Assembly: GCF_029784135.1 (NCBI RefSeq)
Contig: NC_073745.1
Location: 111,163,216-111,227,215 of the forward strand
Source: Toxorhynchites rutilus septentrionalis
Taxonomy: Eukaryota > Arthropoda > Insecta > Diptera > Culicidae
Length of the DNA: 64,000 nucleotides
Direction: 5' to 3'
Part shown: piece after piece, positions 23,078 through 35,297 of the stretch
Layout: every line of letters starts with the position of its first letter
How positions within the stretch are numbered: the stretch's first letter is position 1
Position numbers and translations under genes: made by a program
The notes under the pieces: model-generated
What the model saw: the letters and a program-made list of their open reading frames with translations, nothing else
Told to the model about the DNA's origin: nothing
Databases searched by the model: none

Positions 23078-23922
23078 CTAGCTGACACGGCAAACTTCGT
23101 CCCACCCAAAATTTGTTTTTTGTTATCAATACCTTCAAACATTCACGTTTTCTTACTATGAGCGAGTTCATGGGTCCAATCGCAGAACTACTCGTTGATT
23201 GATCTTCTATTCGACTCCGTTGAATTTACATTTTGCTATAAAATTCCTAGTATTTCTAACAAATCTCATCATTATAATATCAGATTATTTTCAGACACAA
23301 TTCTCGTTCAATATTTTTCAACCACTTGCAAATAACATGTTTCTCCGTTACATGGAATAAATGTTTTATATATCAAATTGACTAACAGCACTTGTCTCTA
23401 TGTAATTGTAGAACATATGGGAATTTAATTTTCCGAGTTTTCCCTTTTTCCTTCACAGTTTTCCGAAAATTTTCGATTGTCATGTTTGTCATGTCATGTC
23501 ATGTTTGGAATATTTTTGTTAATATGTGTAATATTTTTATGGGACCCCCTCTCCATTTCAGAGGAGAGAGGGGTGTCATACCATTAGAGATAGAGAGTCT
23601 AACCATCGTAGAACCATTCATTGCACCCTAAAACCTTCACATGCAAAATTTGATTTCATTTTCTGGATTAATTCTCGAGTAATGCAGAAATTTTTGTTTC
23701 ATGTGTATGGCAGGCCCCCCTTAGAGAGGGGGATGGAGAGTCTAACCAGCATAGAAACATTTATTGCACCCTAAAACTTCAATATGCCTAACTTGGTTTC
23801 ATTTGCTTCAATAATTCTCGGGTAATGCAGAAATTTGTATTTCATTTGTATGGCAGCCCCCTCTTAGACGGGGGGTGGGGTTGGGGTGGAGAGTGAACTA
23901 CCATAGAAACATTTATTGCAGA
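23078..23922 (-). mobile_element. Helitron-type element, 3' end present
   Basis: On the minus strand it ends at 23078 with the CTAG typical of Helitron 3' ends, preceded by GACGAAGTTTGCCGTGTCAG. Going 5', it shares about 400 bp with 28978-29560, then carries two to three 143-bp-type units with TGTATGGCAG blocks. The 5' end is lost. A CATGT-type short repeat (about 23480-23505) lies inside. No Rep/helicase is encoded, so it is non-autonomous. Confidence 0.6.
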
Positions 23923-24084
23923 AATCCATTTTGTCAAACAGTATATTTTTATCAGACATCTTGATTTTGAGTAACGATTTCTGGGAAGAAAGATCAATGA
24001 TTTTGAATACGCCATAATTTGAATTGGCCATATGATAATGAAAATTGTGATTTTTGATAGCTTCCATCATAAGTATCAAGCTTT

Positions 24085-24560
24085 TGGGGGTCTCCGTAGT
24101 CACATTGGTTGCGCGTTCGCTTAGTAAGCGATCGATCATGAGTTCAAAACTCAGGGCCCTCATTGACCATCTTTTGTTGTTACAGAATAACTACGTCCAC
24201 GCAACAATCATCAGCGATGGAGATCGATCCACGGTCGAAATAAGATCGATTCATCCATACAACTGCTCTGCTCTGCAAGACACATCGGGCTGCTGTTCTA
24301 TAAATAACTCAACAATGATCATATCAACTGTCTCCGCTATCCGGTCTAACTGGATAATGGAAGAACAGAAGGAAAACTCTTACGTCTGAATGGCTACTGT
24401 GTAAATGTGTACCGTATGCAATGGTATAGAAGGGAATATTCTAACGCCAAAAAAAAAATTACTGTGTAATGTGCTAATTATAGATATGATAAACATGTGA
24501 CATGTACACGATTAAAATTCGGCTCTGTTACAGCTAAAATGCTGATGATCCTAAAATAAA
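24085..24560 (+). mobile_element. tRNA-related SINE
   Basis: The head resembles a tRNA: GTCTCCGTAGTCACATTGG is a diverged A box, and GAGTTCAAAACTC (about 24139-24151) fits a degenerate B box. The body has no frame of note, and the 3' part is A-rich (AAAATAAACAAAAGGG at about 24552-24570). No target duplication could be fixed, so the ends are approximate. Confidence 0.5.
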
Positions 24561-24569
24561 CAAAAGGGA

Positions 24570-26100
24570 TAAAAAAATAACTACCAAGCATAAAAAAATC
24601 GGAGAGGGATCAGGTCAGCGGCCGGGTTGATTTGGCGTGGAATTTATCCATATCAAATTTGAAATAAATCGGTTATGCGGAACTTGAGATATCGTATACG
24701 CCAAAATGAAAATAGAAGTTTCGAGAAAAACGCGTTTATGGTCGAGGTTGTACCGGTTAAGATACCACATCATAAATATAGCTTTGATGTGGCGAAGAAT
24801 GTGAACTTCAAAAACCAAGGCATATCCAAGCCAAAACCAAGGCAAAACCAAAGGCATATTCTTGAATGCCTTACCATCAGAATATGGAGAATTTTTTTTT
24901 CCAAAATTTGAAGACTAGAATAACCCCTTACCAACTGGGAAGTGCTTGGTATCCATCTAAATGTACCAGTAGGGACATAATAAAGCTAGAGTAATAACTT
25001 CATGAAATATGTTTTTTAGAATCTTTATGTTACTGAAAAAAACTCATATTTTTGCATCGGAAGTGTCAGTGTACTCAAGTGTATTCAAATCTACTGTGTC
25101 CTATAAGATCTCCTAAGGGCTCCCCGTTTTATACATGTCAAAAAAGGAACTTCTAATTTGGTTCTTCCATTTCACCTTTGTTACACTCATAGTCCTGGTA
25201 AAAAACATCGGTGACTCTCAACCACGAATTTCTGATTGACTTATTCGTTATATTTTCGCAGCGACGTCAAAATTCACATAGAAAAGGTACCGATTAGCTT
25301 ATGTACACAGTGAATGATGAAAAATCTGAAAAAAAAACATTTAAACCAACTCTTGAAGCACCTGTGCCTCTACGAAATTGAGAAAGTTTTTGGTCATTCG
25401 TCAAATTATAAGGCATCCATCGTGAACAAATCTTTTTTTTTTAATGTAATGAAGTGGAACTAATGTCCAGGAATGCCTTGTTCTCACGATTCATCACATG
25501 ACGTTTTATCGCTAGAATTTATAACAAGTTGATCTTCAACTTCGATGTTGTGGATGACGGAAGTTGCAATAAATCCCCACACGAAGACATTCAAATCGAA
25601 GATCCGTTTTCGTGACTGAATTCAAATCCTAAGAACACATTCAGTTATTGAATGTCGAATTGTATGTTATAGTTCGATGAATAATTCGTAAATTAAATAT
25701 CTAGTAAAAGAGTCGGAATTTACAATTAAATGCAGAGGTCACAAAAAAACTAATATTTCAGATACTTTTTGGCCTTTACAATTTCGGGACGCTGATTCTA
25801 CGGTATTACCCTCTCCTAACATTGCTGGGAAATCATTTCAGAATTATTTGAATAAAAAAATATATAAGAGAAAATATAAATTTATGTAGAAAATTAAAAT
25901 TGTTCACTTTAAATACTACATTTCGAAAGCTTCATGACAAAAAGTACTTCAAAATTGATTCGAATTCTGGTCTTGGAATGAAATGAGTGAAATAACATTA
26001 TAAGTGTAGAGACACGTTTCGCAAATAATAAGTTATCTGTTGATAAATTATTTTCGATATCGACCCCAAGACCCGCACAGATTTCAGAGTAAGTCATGCA
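24570..26100. other. Unique AT-rich DNA
   Basis: No repeat partner, RNA gene or convincing frame seen. Confidence 0.4.
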
Positions 26101-28860
26101 ATCTCCCAAACCTCGCGAAGCCGCGCAGTGCCCAGTGCCTTGAACAATGAACTTCGGCGGCGAAGCGAAAAAAAAGTATATATTAATACATAATTCATAT
26201 TCCCCTGTTGTCAGAAACGCATGTATTTATGATTGTCAATGCATTGGGCTTCTGGAATTAATTTTAATATTTTTTTCTTTCTCTACTCCAACCTTTTCCC
26301 TTCGCCCACCAATTCGACCCATTGTGGGGCACTCGATCGTATTGCCCAATACCATCCGCGATGTGGTGTAACGCCCAGAAGCTCACTTATTTGCTTGGTC
26401 TTATTGTTATCAGATCGAACTACTGTTTCGGATCTGGTGGGCCGAGGTGGCCGCGAGGCAAGCGGAGAGGACACACAGGAGAGGGACAGTCCATACAGAT
26501 CGAAGATTTACGGGCGAAGGTGAGGAAAATTATTAAATTAAAACGCGAAGCGGGGACTCGAGTGGTTTGCCACTCGGTTTTGTTTTGTTATTGTTTCTCT
26601 TCTTGGTGGATTCCGAGTGTTGTTGATACCGGGGAAAGGAAATGACCGAGCAGGAGGGCGGGGAAGCGAGAAGTGAGACGGGGCAAAGAAAAGGATGTTC
26701 TTTATTAAATCATCACGTTTCGTTTTCGGGCCTGAATGAAAGATCACTGGTGCACCTGAATAAATCTACACAATCAGATTGGTCGTAAATTTCGAACGGG
26801 GAGGAATATGAATCGGTTATATTAATTCCTTTCTTTTTCTTTATCTGTTCTGGAAGATTTATTCGCGCTGGGAACAAGTGCACAGGAAGTGCTTCCAGCG
26901 GGATTGAGTTATCATCGTGTTCACGGAATAACTGATTTACGCGATCGCCGGGAGTTTTTTTTTGTCTTTTTTCGGTGGCATTCCTAGAAACAAAAAGATG
27001 AATTCGTTGAAGCACTGAGATAATCAGCAATGCACTGTCAGTTGCACACCTGACAGATCTGTCAAGGTACTGCGATGTATAATTTGGAGAGAGTTTCACA
27101 TTTCACAAATGATTAATTGTAGTTATTATCTCATTACCGCCGTCGTCAACTGTTTCTTGAAATCTTGTCCACTTTTTATTCCCTGGAACTGCATGAACGA
27201 TATACGCTGTATTGACCGATTTATTATTTCTTTTACACTGTTGTTTGCAGCCCGAGAAAAAAATCACGTGAACAAAAGTATATATGTTAAACCGAAGCCG
27301 AAAAAAATGACACAAATAACTCGAGGCACGCAATCGTTACAGGAGACGTGGTCGGACAGATTTCGCATTTTTCTCCACTCATCAACTGATTTAAAGCAGA
27401 GCAACAGAGAAGGACCAGACAAAAAACGCACTTGGTGAACTGGTGAACTGAGCCTTCTCGAGTCCGCCAACCGTTGGGAGTTGCTGCGGGTGGTTTGGCC
27501 GGCAAGATGTCGAAAATTATCTCATGCCAATTCTGGTGCACTGACAGGTAACGTAAGCTGGATTGGTTTACCGAAAAGGTAATGAGATGTCCAGTCGAGG
27601 GATCGATCCGCCTAGTAGAGTAATTCGAGGCTGCATATTTATTATTATTTTAATTTTGTATTGTGGAATGCGCAGGTTTAGTTATTCTATCATGTTTAAT
27701 AATGTAACAAATATGTGAATCACCAGACTCTAAACAACATAAAATTTTACATGCCCCAGTTCACCATATCTTCATCATCGATTACGTTGCTGCAAATGAT
27801 ACCGTTCGTTTAACATATTTTTTCGGCAGCTTTGGCATCTTAATAGAGTTATTTCAGCAGCCTTCAATCTTGTCTTCCGCGGGTATCCTTTCCTCCTCCG
27901 CCGGGCGTCGTTTTCCGAACAACAGATATCACAAATTATCGAAAGGGTAGAGGTGAAAAACGGGCTCCAAATTGGGAGCTGCTTGCAACTGGGGCACCAG
28001 GGAAAAAAACCGATTGTTGTTGTTTCTGTTCCGTTGGTCCCTCGGAGGCGTGCGGCGTGCGAAAAGTCAGCCCAATTTGGGTCCTGATTAAATAATTTGC
28101 GGGAAAGTCTTATTTTATCTCTTAATAAGTCGTCATGGCGACGGCTGCAAGAATTGTAATTCATCCGCCAGGACGTAGTCTCGTTTCGTTTTGTGTTATT
28201 TTTGTTGCTCTGTTTGGTTTGGGTAAAATACGAGTACTGGCAGCGAGCGAAGTATAATTGATTCGCGAGTATCCCTCGCAACGGATCGCATCGCAACGGG
28301 TCGCTGCATTGAGGGAAAATTGAGTTATTAACTTATTAAAAATGAAGTAAAACTCCGTTTGCAGCGTTTGCAGCGAACCGTGTGGCAGGTAATTTCGCGT
28401 GGCGAAGGCGATCGCAACGGGCCACTCGGAGCCGAATGCAGCGAAAAATTGCATTAAGCATGCAATCAAAAGTGTTTGAAGCTAAATGAGTTCCGGGAAC
28501 GAGATCAATCACTGTGTGCGAAGTCACTTTCCGAAAATTTGCCTTTCGCTGCGATGTGATGCATGGCCGAGGATAGGATGACCCAAGCGGAAAGGAGTTC
28601 AACGAACTTGACATTCGTCAGCGTTTTTTTTTTTTTTTATTTTGAATGTTTGTCGCTTGATGAACGGCGACGCACTCAGCTCTTTTGTTTTATTGCCCAC
28701 ATAAACCAGTAATAAAGGCCAATAAAATTATGTCGCCAGACACAGGGAACTCGCGGGACGACGAGCTGGAATTCGTTTAATTGATTTGGGTTTGTGAATG
28801 ACACAAACTGTGCGTTATGGGACGTGTCAATTGCTACATCACATTTGTGAGGAATTTCAA
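26101..28860. other. Unique GC-richer DNA, no proven gene
   Basis: One of the least repetitive parts of the window, with CpG-rich stretches (26330-26700, 27440-27620, 27840-28600). The longest frame (27775-28296, minus, 173 codons) is rich in Arg, Cys and Ser with no domain or family resemblance, overlaps open frames in other phases, and is best treated as chance. Could be an intron or upstream region of a host gene. Confidence 0.4.
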
Positions 28861-31727
28861 CCAGCGATACAGTGATAGACATAAGAAGCCCACCTTGCAT
28901 ATTTGAATTTTTTTGCCAATTTCTGGACTATTTCATGAAAAACTACTACCATAATTTCATAGAATTGTATATTAACTACTAACTGACCCAGAAAATTTCG
29001 TCCTACCCAAATGGATTTTTTTCCCCAAAAACTCAAAATGGATTTTTTGTTATCAATACTTTCAAACATTCACGTTTTATTACTGAGCGAACGTTCATGC
29101 GTCCAATCGCAGAACTGTTCTTTGATTGATTTTCTAATCGTACCTTGACTATTTCCTTTTACTTCTACCAAAACTCGTCATAATAACATCAACTTATTTC
29201 CAGACACAATTCTCGCTCAAGATTTTTCAATTACTTGCAAATAACATGTTCCTCCGTTACATGGAATACATGTTTGATACTGGAAATATAATGAAATGAA
29301 GGCATCTGGAATCGAACGATTTATTCCACGAGCTTTGCGCTTACACTTTTTTTACACATTTGGCGACCTGTTTTTATCTATATAGTTATTTTAAATTGGA
29401 GTGCGTCTCTTCACCTGAAACCCCATTTCCACTTTCGAACAAAGATCAATTTCGTTCGCGCAAACATCAAATGGACTAACAACGCTTGTCACGATGTAAT
29501 TGTAGAACATATGAAAATTAAATTTTCTGAATATTCCTATTTTCCTGCACAGTTTTCTGAACATTTTCAATTGTCATGTTTCGTTGCAATATGGTTGGTT
29601 GAAATATGTGTAACATTTTTGTGGGACCTCCTCCCCCTTCCAGAGAAGGATGGGGTGTCAAACCATCATTTATCTTATCCAAAAACCCTCACATGCCAAA
29701 ATTGGCTTCATTTGATTGAGAAGTTCTCGAGTTATTTTGTTAAGGATTTAGAGATTCGCTACTACTCTAATTCGTATTAAAATGTGTTTCAACGCCTTTT
29801 CTTGATATGTGCGAATTTTTGAGAATTTTAACAGTGTTACGCGGTGCAAAAAATATATACTTCTAAATTATTTTTTTTTAGAATTTTGAGACCAATTACA
29901 TGTTTAGTTTATATTTAAACGAGTGAATTTATTTGTTTGTGTTTCTTCTATGTGTTGATCTTCTTGGTGATCTTCTTTCAGAATGTTTCGAGAACTGCGC
30001 GGTACGAAAACATCTAATAAAGTTTTAATATTTGTTTATTTCCATTTTTTTATATTTTTTATTTCCATTTCCAAATCACAAATTTCAAGCATTTTGCAAA
30101 TTTCCCTGAAATCTATTATTTTATTGTATTCGTGTATTCGTAAAAAGAGCCACAAGTCAGCGCTATGAAAAGCATTGTTGCAATTTAGAAAATAAGATAA
30201 TTTTTCTGAATACCTATATGGTTCACTATAAGAACTTTGGCTGAAAACGTAGTTTTTTTTCACGACACTCTCAATAGCTCGGAAAAGAGAATATAAAAAA
30301 AACTCAGAGTGTTTCAAAGCATACTTATAGTATCTTACTATGATAAAATTGCCATCGAAAAGTCAAATTTTTTTTCGGCATTTCGATTTTTTTTAAATAT
30401 TTTTTTTATTGGAAATTAGATAATTCTATAAATAGAACAGATGTTTATATGTTTAGTCTTATGAGTTTAAATTTATGATTTTATTATTTATTGATTGATA
30501 AAAAAAACTCAGACGGTGAACATTAAGAAAACATTTTCAAAAAATTGATTTACTGCAAGTGGCGTGTATCCTCAGTCTTTTTGCTAAGATGCGGAAGCTT
30601 TGTTGGAAGATGCTCATGCAGTCCGGGCCTGACTCGGTGACTTTTTTAGTCAAATTGTGGAAAATAATTAAGTATTATTTTTTTTTACAAATGTTGTTAC
30701 ATTCGTCCGTGTTTAGGTGTAATATGACATTTGATATTTTAAATGTTTATTTTCACAGAATTTTCACCGCTCTACTATCTCAATCAATAATATTCTATGT
30801 TTCGAGTTTTGATTTCATAACTCTATATTCATTAAATATGTGTCAAATTTGTACCGTAAATTTGAGTTTTTAAATAAAATACTTTATGTATCATCTAAAT
30901 TTATATTATCACCTTAAAAATATGCCCCTTCTGAATCAATTTCCAACGCAAAATCCATTTTAATAGCTGTATTCAAAAATTGCCTCAAAATAGTACGTTC
31001 AATACTCGATACATTATCAAAATACAATGAATATAAAAAAAAGTGCTCACATAGCAGTACTGTGTCTTAAAACTAAATTTAATAATTCCAAAATTTAAAA
31101 TTATTAAAAATTTGTAGCACAAAACCCTCTAAAATTCAGAAAAAAACACATCAAAAACAGGTACATTTAAATGAAAATTAAGTTTTAATGGATCTAAAAA
31201 TTAAAAAAAATAATTAAAATTTCAAAATACCAAAAAAAATAATTTTATTTTGAAAAAAAATTTTCTATATTTTTTTTAATAATTTTTTTATAATTGATAG
31301 GTGTATTTTGAGTATTTTCTCAAATTTTCATTTCCATGCATATTGAGTATGACGTGAAAAAATAAAAACTACGTTTTTGGCTCTTGTTTTACATAGCGCT
31401 GCTGATAACATTTGGATGCACTTTTCACGAACGCATGAATACAATACAATTATAGATTTTAGGATAATAACAAAATATTATAAAATTAACAAATTAGATT
31501 TTTTTAAATGCGCGCCGCGCAGTTCTCGAAACTTTCTGAAGAAAAAAATCAGATACGAATATATTTCAATAGAAATTTAACCAGTACTAAGTCTCAAAAT
31601 TCTAAATAAAATATCGAATTTTTTCAATTATATTTTTTTTTGAATCGCGCAACACAGATTAAATTCGGAAAAAAATCACATATGTCAAGAAAAGACGCAG
31701 AAACACATTTAAATGCGAATTAGAATA

Positions 31728-32149
31728 CAGGGGAACTTCGATACAACGTACCATCGATATAACGTACATTTTACCTCTATATAACGTACACATTATCAAA
31801 GTGTGAATGAATAATTTTTTGAATATTTTTCTCTGAAAGAAAAATAAAATATCTGTATTTTGATACTAAAACATGTATTGTACCTGCAACCAATCCCAAA
31901 ATACAACTGGTTTTGTGATTCCGGATTCTAAATGAATCAAAGTTTAATAAACAGTACGAAGGGAAACATCATGAGAAACGCTGGGTTCGTCTTCTAGTTG
32001 AGTTTTATCATTAACCTTACCCAAACAGCAACAAAATAAAGTAATATAAACTACGTTTCTGAGTTCTTTATTATGCTTCGATATAACTTACAATTCGATC
32101 CAAGGTACAATTTTGAAAGTCAAATGTACGTTATATCGAAGTGACCCTG
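31728..32149. mobile_element. Pogo-type MITE
   Basis: A 422-bp element flanked by TA (31726-31727 and 32150-32151). Its inverted ends start CAGGGGAACTTCGATACAAC (left) and CAGGGTCACTTCGATATAAC (right, minus strand), with further CGATATAACGTACA motifs subterminally. There is no transposase frame. End sequence and TA target fit pogo/Tigger-type elements. Confidence 0.7.
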
Positions 32150-32213
32150 TAGTAGTGAATCTCTAAATATTCAAAAAAAAAAAAAATTCTAATATTTCAA
32201 GATATTTTTAGTA

Positions 32214-33512
32214 AAGGGTGTGTCACATCAAATTGCATCACGGAAAAAACGCTGTAGAAATTCGCCCAGTAGACCGATCCTTTTGAAAATTTTAGACAGT
32301 AAAATAAAAACTATTAAATAACTTTTGGCATTTTATTTTTATTCATACTTCGAGCCCAAGCCCGTATGCTCGCACCTTCCTCTTTACCCCGTCCATAAGG
32401 TTCTGTACAACGTCAGGTTGTAGTTTTTTTTTGAACATAAATCCATTTTCTCTTGAAGTCCGTCTTCGATTTGACAACTTTTGGGTTCTTCCGGAGGGCC
32501 TGCTTCATAATCGCCCAATATTTCTCTATTGAGCGAAGCTCCGGCGCGTTGGGCGGGTTCATTTCCTTTGGCACGAAGGTGACCCCGTTGGCTTCGTACC
32601 ACTCCAACACGTCCTTTGAATAGTGGCACGAAGCGAGATCCGGCCAGAAGATGGTCGGGCCCTCGTGCTGCTTCAATAGTGGTAGTAAGCGCTTCTGTAG
32701 GCACTCCTTAAGGTAAACCTGCCCGTTTACCGTGCCGGTCATCACGAAGGGGGCGCTCCGCTTTCCGCAAGAGCAGATCGCTTGCCACACCATGTACTTT
32801 TTGGCAAACTTGGATAGTTTCTGCTTGCGAATCTCCTCCGGAACGCTGAATTTGTCTTCTGCGGAGAAGAACAACAGGCCCGGCAGCTGACGAAAGTCCG
32901 CTTTGACGTAGGTTTCGTCGTCCATTACCAGGCAATGCGGCTTCGTCAGCATTTCGGTGTACAGCTTCCGGGCTCGCGTCTTCCCCACCATGTTTTGCCT
33001 TTCGTCGCGGTTAGGAGCCTTCTGAACCTTGTATGTACGCAGGCCCTCCCGCTGCTTGGTCCGCTGGACGAATGAACTTGACAAATTCAGCTTATTGGCG
33101 ACATCCCGGACCGAACTTCTCGGATCACGTCTAAACTGCTTAACTACGCGCTTGTGATCTTTTTCACTGACGGAGCATCCATTTTTGCCGTTCTTCACCT
33201 TCCGGTCGATGGTTAGGTTCTCGAAGTATCGTTTTAGTACTCTGCTGACCGTGGATTGGACGATTCCCAGCATCTTACCGATGTCCCAATGTGACAACTC
33301 CGGATTCTCGAAATGAGTGCGCAGGATTAATTCACGACGCTCTTTTTCGTTCGACGACATTTTTCCAAATTTACGAAAAATTGACAGTGAAGCATGGCCA
33401 ACGTAATCTATACACTCTTATCTGATTATAAGCGAAAGCTGAAGATATAATTCCTAAAAATTAAATTTTTACAGCGTTTTTTCCGTGATGCAATTTGATG
33501 TGACACACCCTT
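32214..33512 (-). mobile_element. ITmDD37E Tc1/mariner transposon, complete ends
   Basis: A 1299-bp element flanked by TA (32212-32213 and 33513-33514). The terminal inverted repeats are identical for at least 30 bp, starting AAGGGTGTGTCACATCAAAT, and continue through GCATCACGG to a shared TTTTTT-CGCTGTA region. Length, end symmetry and a single transposase gene are those of a full-length element. It sits in the AT-rich element at 29770-33762 and is younger than it. Confidence 0.9.
32343..33360 (-). pseudogene. DD37E transposase, one frameshift near C-terminus
   Basis: Encodes the cut-and-paste transposase of the surrounding element. The ATG at 33360 opens a 315-codon frame: N-terminal helix-turn-helix DNA-binding region (residues about 1-110, with WDIGKMLGIVQSTVSRVLK), then the DDE domain. 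The catalytic triad is visible: D in CLVMDDETYVKAD, D in IFWPDLASCHYSKD, E in ELRSIEKYW. Exactly 37 residues separate the second D from E, which defines ITmDD37E. At a run of nine Ts (32424-32432) the frame shifts and closes early. A continuing frame with family-like C-terminal sequence runs to the stop at 32343-32345. A one-base error in the homopolymer, biological or from sequencing, is the only lesion I see. Confidence 0.88.
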
Positions 33513-34288
33513 TACTTAAATTTTTGATGAAATGTTTTTTAATAATATTTCTCAATACACCATAGTAAGAAACACTGTCAGTATTTTTTTCAAATTTTTA
33601 TCTCGAAGCTATTGAGAATGTCCTGAAAAACATTGAAAGGTACATTTTTTACCATAGATTATTTTGGGGTTCAAAAAAATAGTCAAAATTTCTTGTTTAG
33701 TACCCTACACAATATTTTCCATAGAGCAGGTGATTGGAAAATATTGTATAGGGGATTTCAGGCCCTTTGTGTCCATTTGCTTGATTAGTTATCGAAATTC
33801 GTGTTTCATTTGTATGGCAGCCTCTTTAGAGAGGGGGGAGTGTCAAACCACCATAGAAATCTCCACATGCCAAATTTGGTTCCGTTTGGTTTTCTCTAAA
33901 AGGCACCCCCCCCCCCCCCCCCTCTTAGAAAAAAGGAGGAGTCTAACTGCCATAAAACATTTATTGCTACTCAAAACCTCCACATGCCAAACATTGAAAC
34001 TTGTGTTTCATTTGTATGGCAGCCCCTTCTTAGAAAGGAGGAGGAGTTTCAAATCACCATAGAAACATTTCTTGTCTTTGTAAAACTTCCACTTGCCAAA
34101 TTTGGCTCCATTTGCATGATTAGTTCTCGTGCTATGCAAACATTTGTGCTTCATTCCAAAGCATGCAAGTCCGAAATCTTGTTGTTCAGGATCATTTGCA
34201 GCAGATTTCACAACGGAAGATTGCAGAGAAGATCGGAATAAGCCGGGGTACAGTCCGTGAAATTGAGCACAAGCACAAAACTTACGGT

Positions 34289-34564
34289 ATTGTGCACTCG
34301 TGGTCGAGTGGTTAGCGTCTCACATTATCATGCCGGGTGTTCGGGTTCGATTCCCGTTCTAGCCGGGGGATTTTTCGTCAGAGAAATTTCCATCGATTTG
34401 CACTGTGTCACGCGTATTCTAGAGCTTGCCCGCGGAATACATTCAAGGCGTGTTATTTGGCTTAATAAATCTCAACTAAGTATTAATAAATGACGCTAGT
34501 TGATGCATAGCTTGAGACGACAAAAGTTCCACAGGGAACGTTAACGCCATTCAAGAAGAAGAAG
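34289..34564 (+). mobile_element. Full-length tRNA-derived SINE
   Basis: A 276-bp insert flanked by ACAAAACTTACGGT at 34275-34288 and 34565-34578. The head has an A box (TGGTCGAGTGG, 34301-34311) and a consensus B box (GGTTCGATTCC, 34344-34354), so it carries an internal polymerase III promoter. The body matches 22093-22285 and 55520-55791. The tail is a GAA repeat rather than poly-A. The partner LINE is not identified. Confidence 0.85.
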
Positions 34565-34865
34565 ACAAAACTTACGGTTCGCTTGATGACAGGTCCGGAA
34601 GAGATCGTCGTCGGAAGACCGATAGCCGGACGGATCAACGAATCATGAAATGAAATGAAGAAATCACCAAAAGTATCAGTAAAAGTCATTCAGGAAAACC
34701 TGTCGAACCGTGCGCCGCAGACTAGCTGAGCATGGACTTAAGAGCAGATTCACAAAACGGTTGCTGTAATGGTTGAAATTTAGCAGAAAACAACTACCCC
34801 AAACACTTTTGGGATAAAGTACTTTGAACTGACGAATCGAAATTTGAGCTTTTCAACAAGAAGCG

Positions 34866-35297
34866 TTCAAATATATGTCTTCCTAAAAGTTATCGATCTT
34901 CGTGTCTGATTGTCCTTATATCCTCATATTCTCCTTTTCCTTTTCCTCCGCGAGAAATCAAATCCCTTCTTATTAACAATAGAATAAGGTGAAATGTAAA
35001 TACATATTAGATATAAGATAGGCTTAAGAATTGAGTGTAATGAATGTGAGTGTGAATGTGAGAATGTGAGTGAACATTGTCAACATATCCTTTTATCTCT
35101 TCCTTTTCCTGAAGAAAATATGTCACCCTTCTAAACTCGAGTAGACCGCGAGTAATCGGTTTTCTACACCATTAACATTAGAATTAAGGAAAAATGTTTA
35201 TATATACTTGTAACAGTACAGTCAGGAGTTTGGCTCCTTTTAACTTATGTAACTGAGCCGGTAAAAATAAACGATTTAATAAAAAAAAAAAAAAAAA
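34866..35297 (+). mobile_element. 5'-truncated non-LTR copy with poly-A
   Basis: A 432-bp insert flanked by ACAAGAAGCG at 34856-34865 and 35298-35307. It has a GAATGTGAGTGTGAATGTGAG tract like the one at 15680, the shared CTCGAG / CCGCGAGTAATCGGTT hairpin region (35136-35161), and an A tail of at least 15 bases. No coding sequence remains. It interrupts the Tc1 pseudogene after the first catalytic aspartate. Confidence 0.85.

Larger units (their letters stand above)
29770..33762. mobile_element. Large AT-rich palindromic element, Spy-like relative
   Basis: The right portion (33540-33762, minus strand) matches the left interior of the element at 20206-21541, including ATATTGTATAGG and CATTCTCAATAGCTT. 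Its right border is GGCCC followed by TTT, as in that copy. The host Helitron unit elsewhere reads GCCAAATTTGG at this position, consistent with AAA/TTT insertion. Arms around 29815-30560 and 31000-31715 are inverted copies centred near 30780. The left border is lost. It carries the pogo-type MITE (31728-32149) and the DD37E element (32214-33512). Confidence 0.5.
28978..34165 (-). mobile_element. Helitron-type element, interrupted
   Basis: The 3' end (minus strand) lies at 28978, with a diverged terminus and a GACGAAATTTTCTGGGTCAG-like sequence just inside. About 500 bp of body match 23078-23600. The 143-bp units resume at 33770-34165 after a block of about 4 kb of other elements. A 17-base C run (33904-33922) lies in one unit. 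The 5' TC end is missing because the Tc1 relic begins at about 34168. Confidence 0.5.

Noticed and set aside
27775..28296. 173-codon minus-strand frame, longest outside recognised mobile elements
   Set aside because: No domain, biased Arg/Ser/Cys composition, overlapping open frames in other phases and no promoter or splice context. Best explained by chance in a GC-richer stretch.
34301..34360. Possible tRNA gene (A and B boxes)
   Set aside because: The boxes belong to the SINE at 34289-34564, which has target duplications, a GAA tail and two relatives in the window. No cloverleaf acceptor stem is closed.
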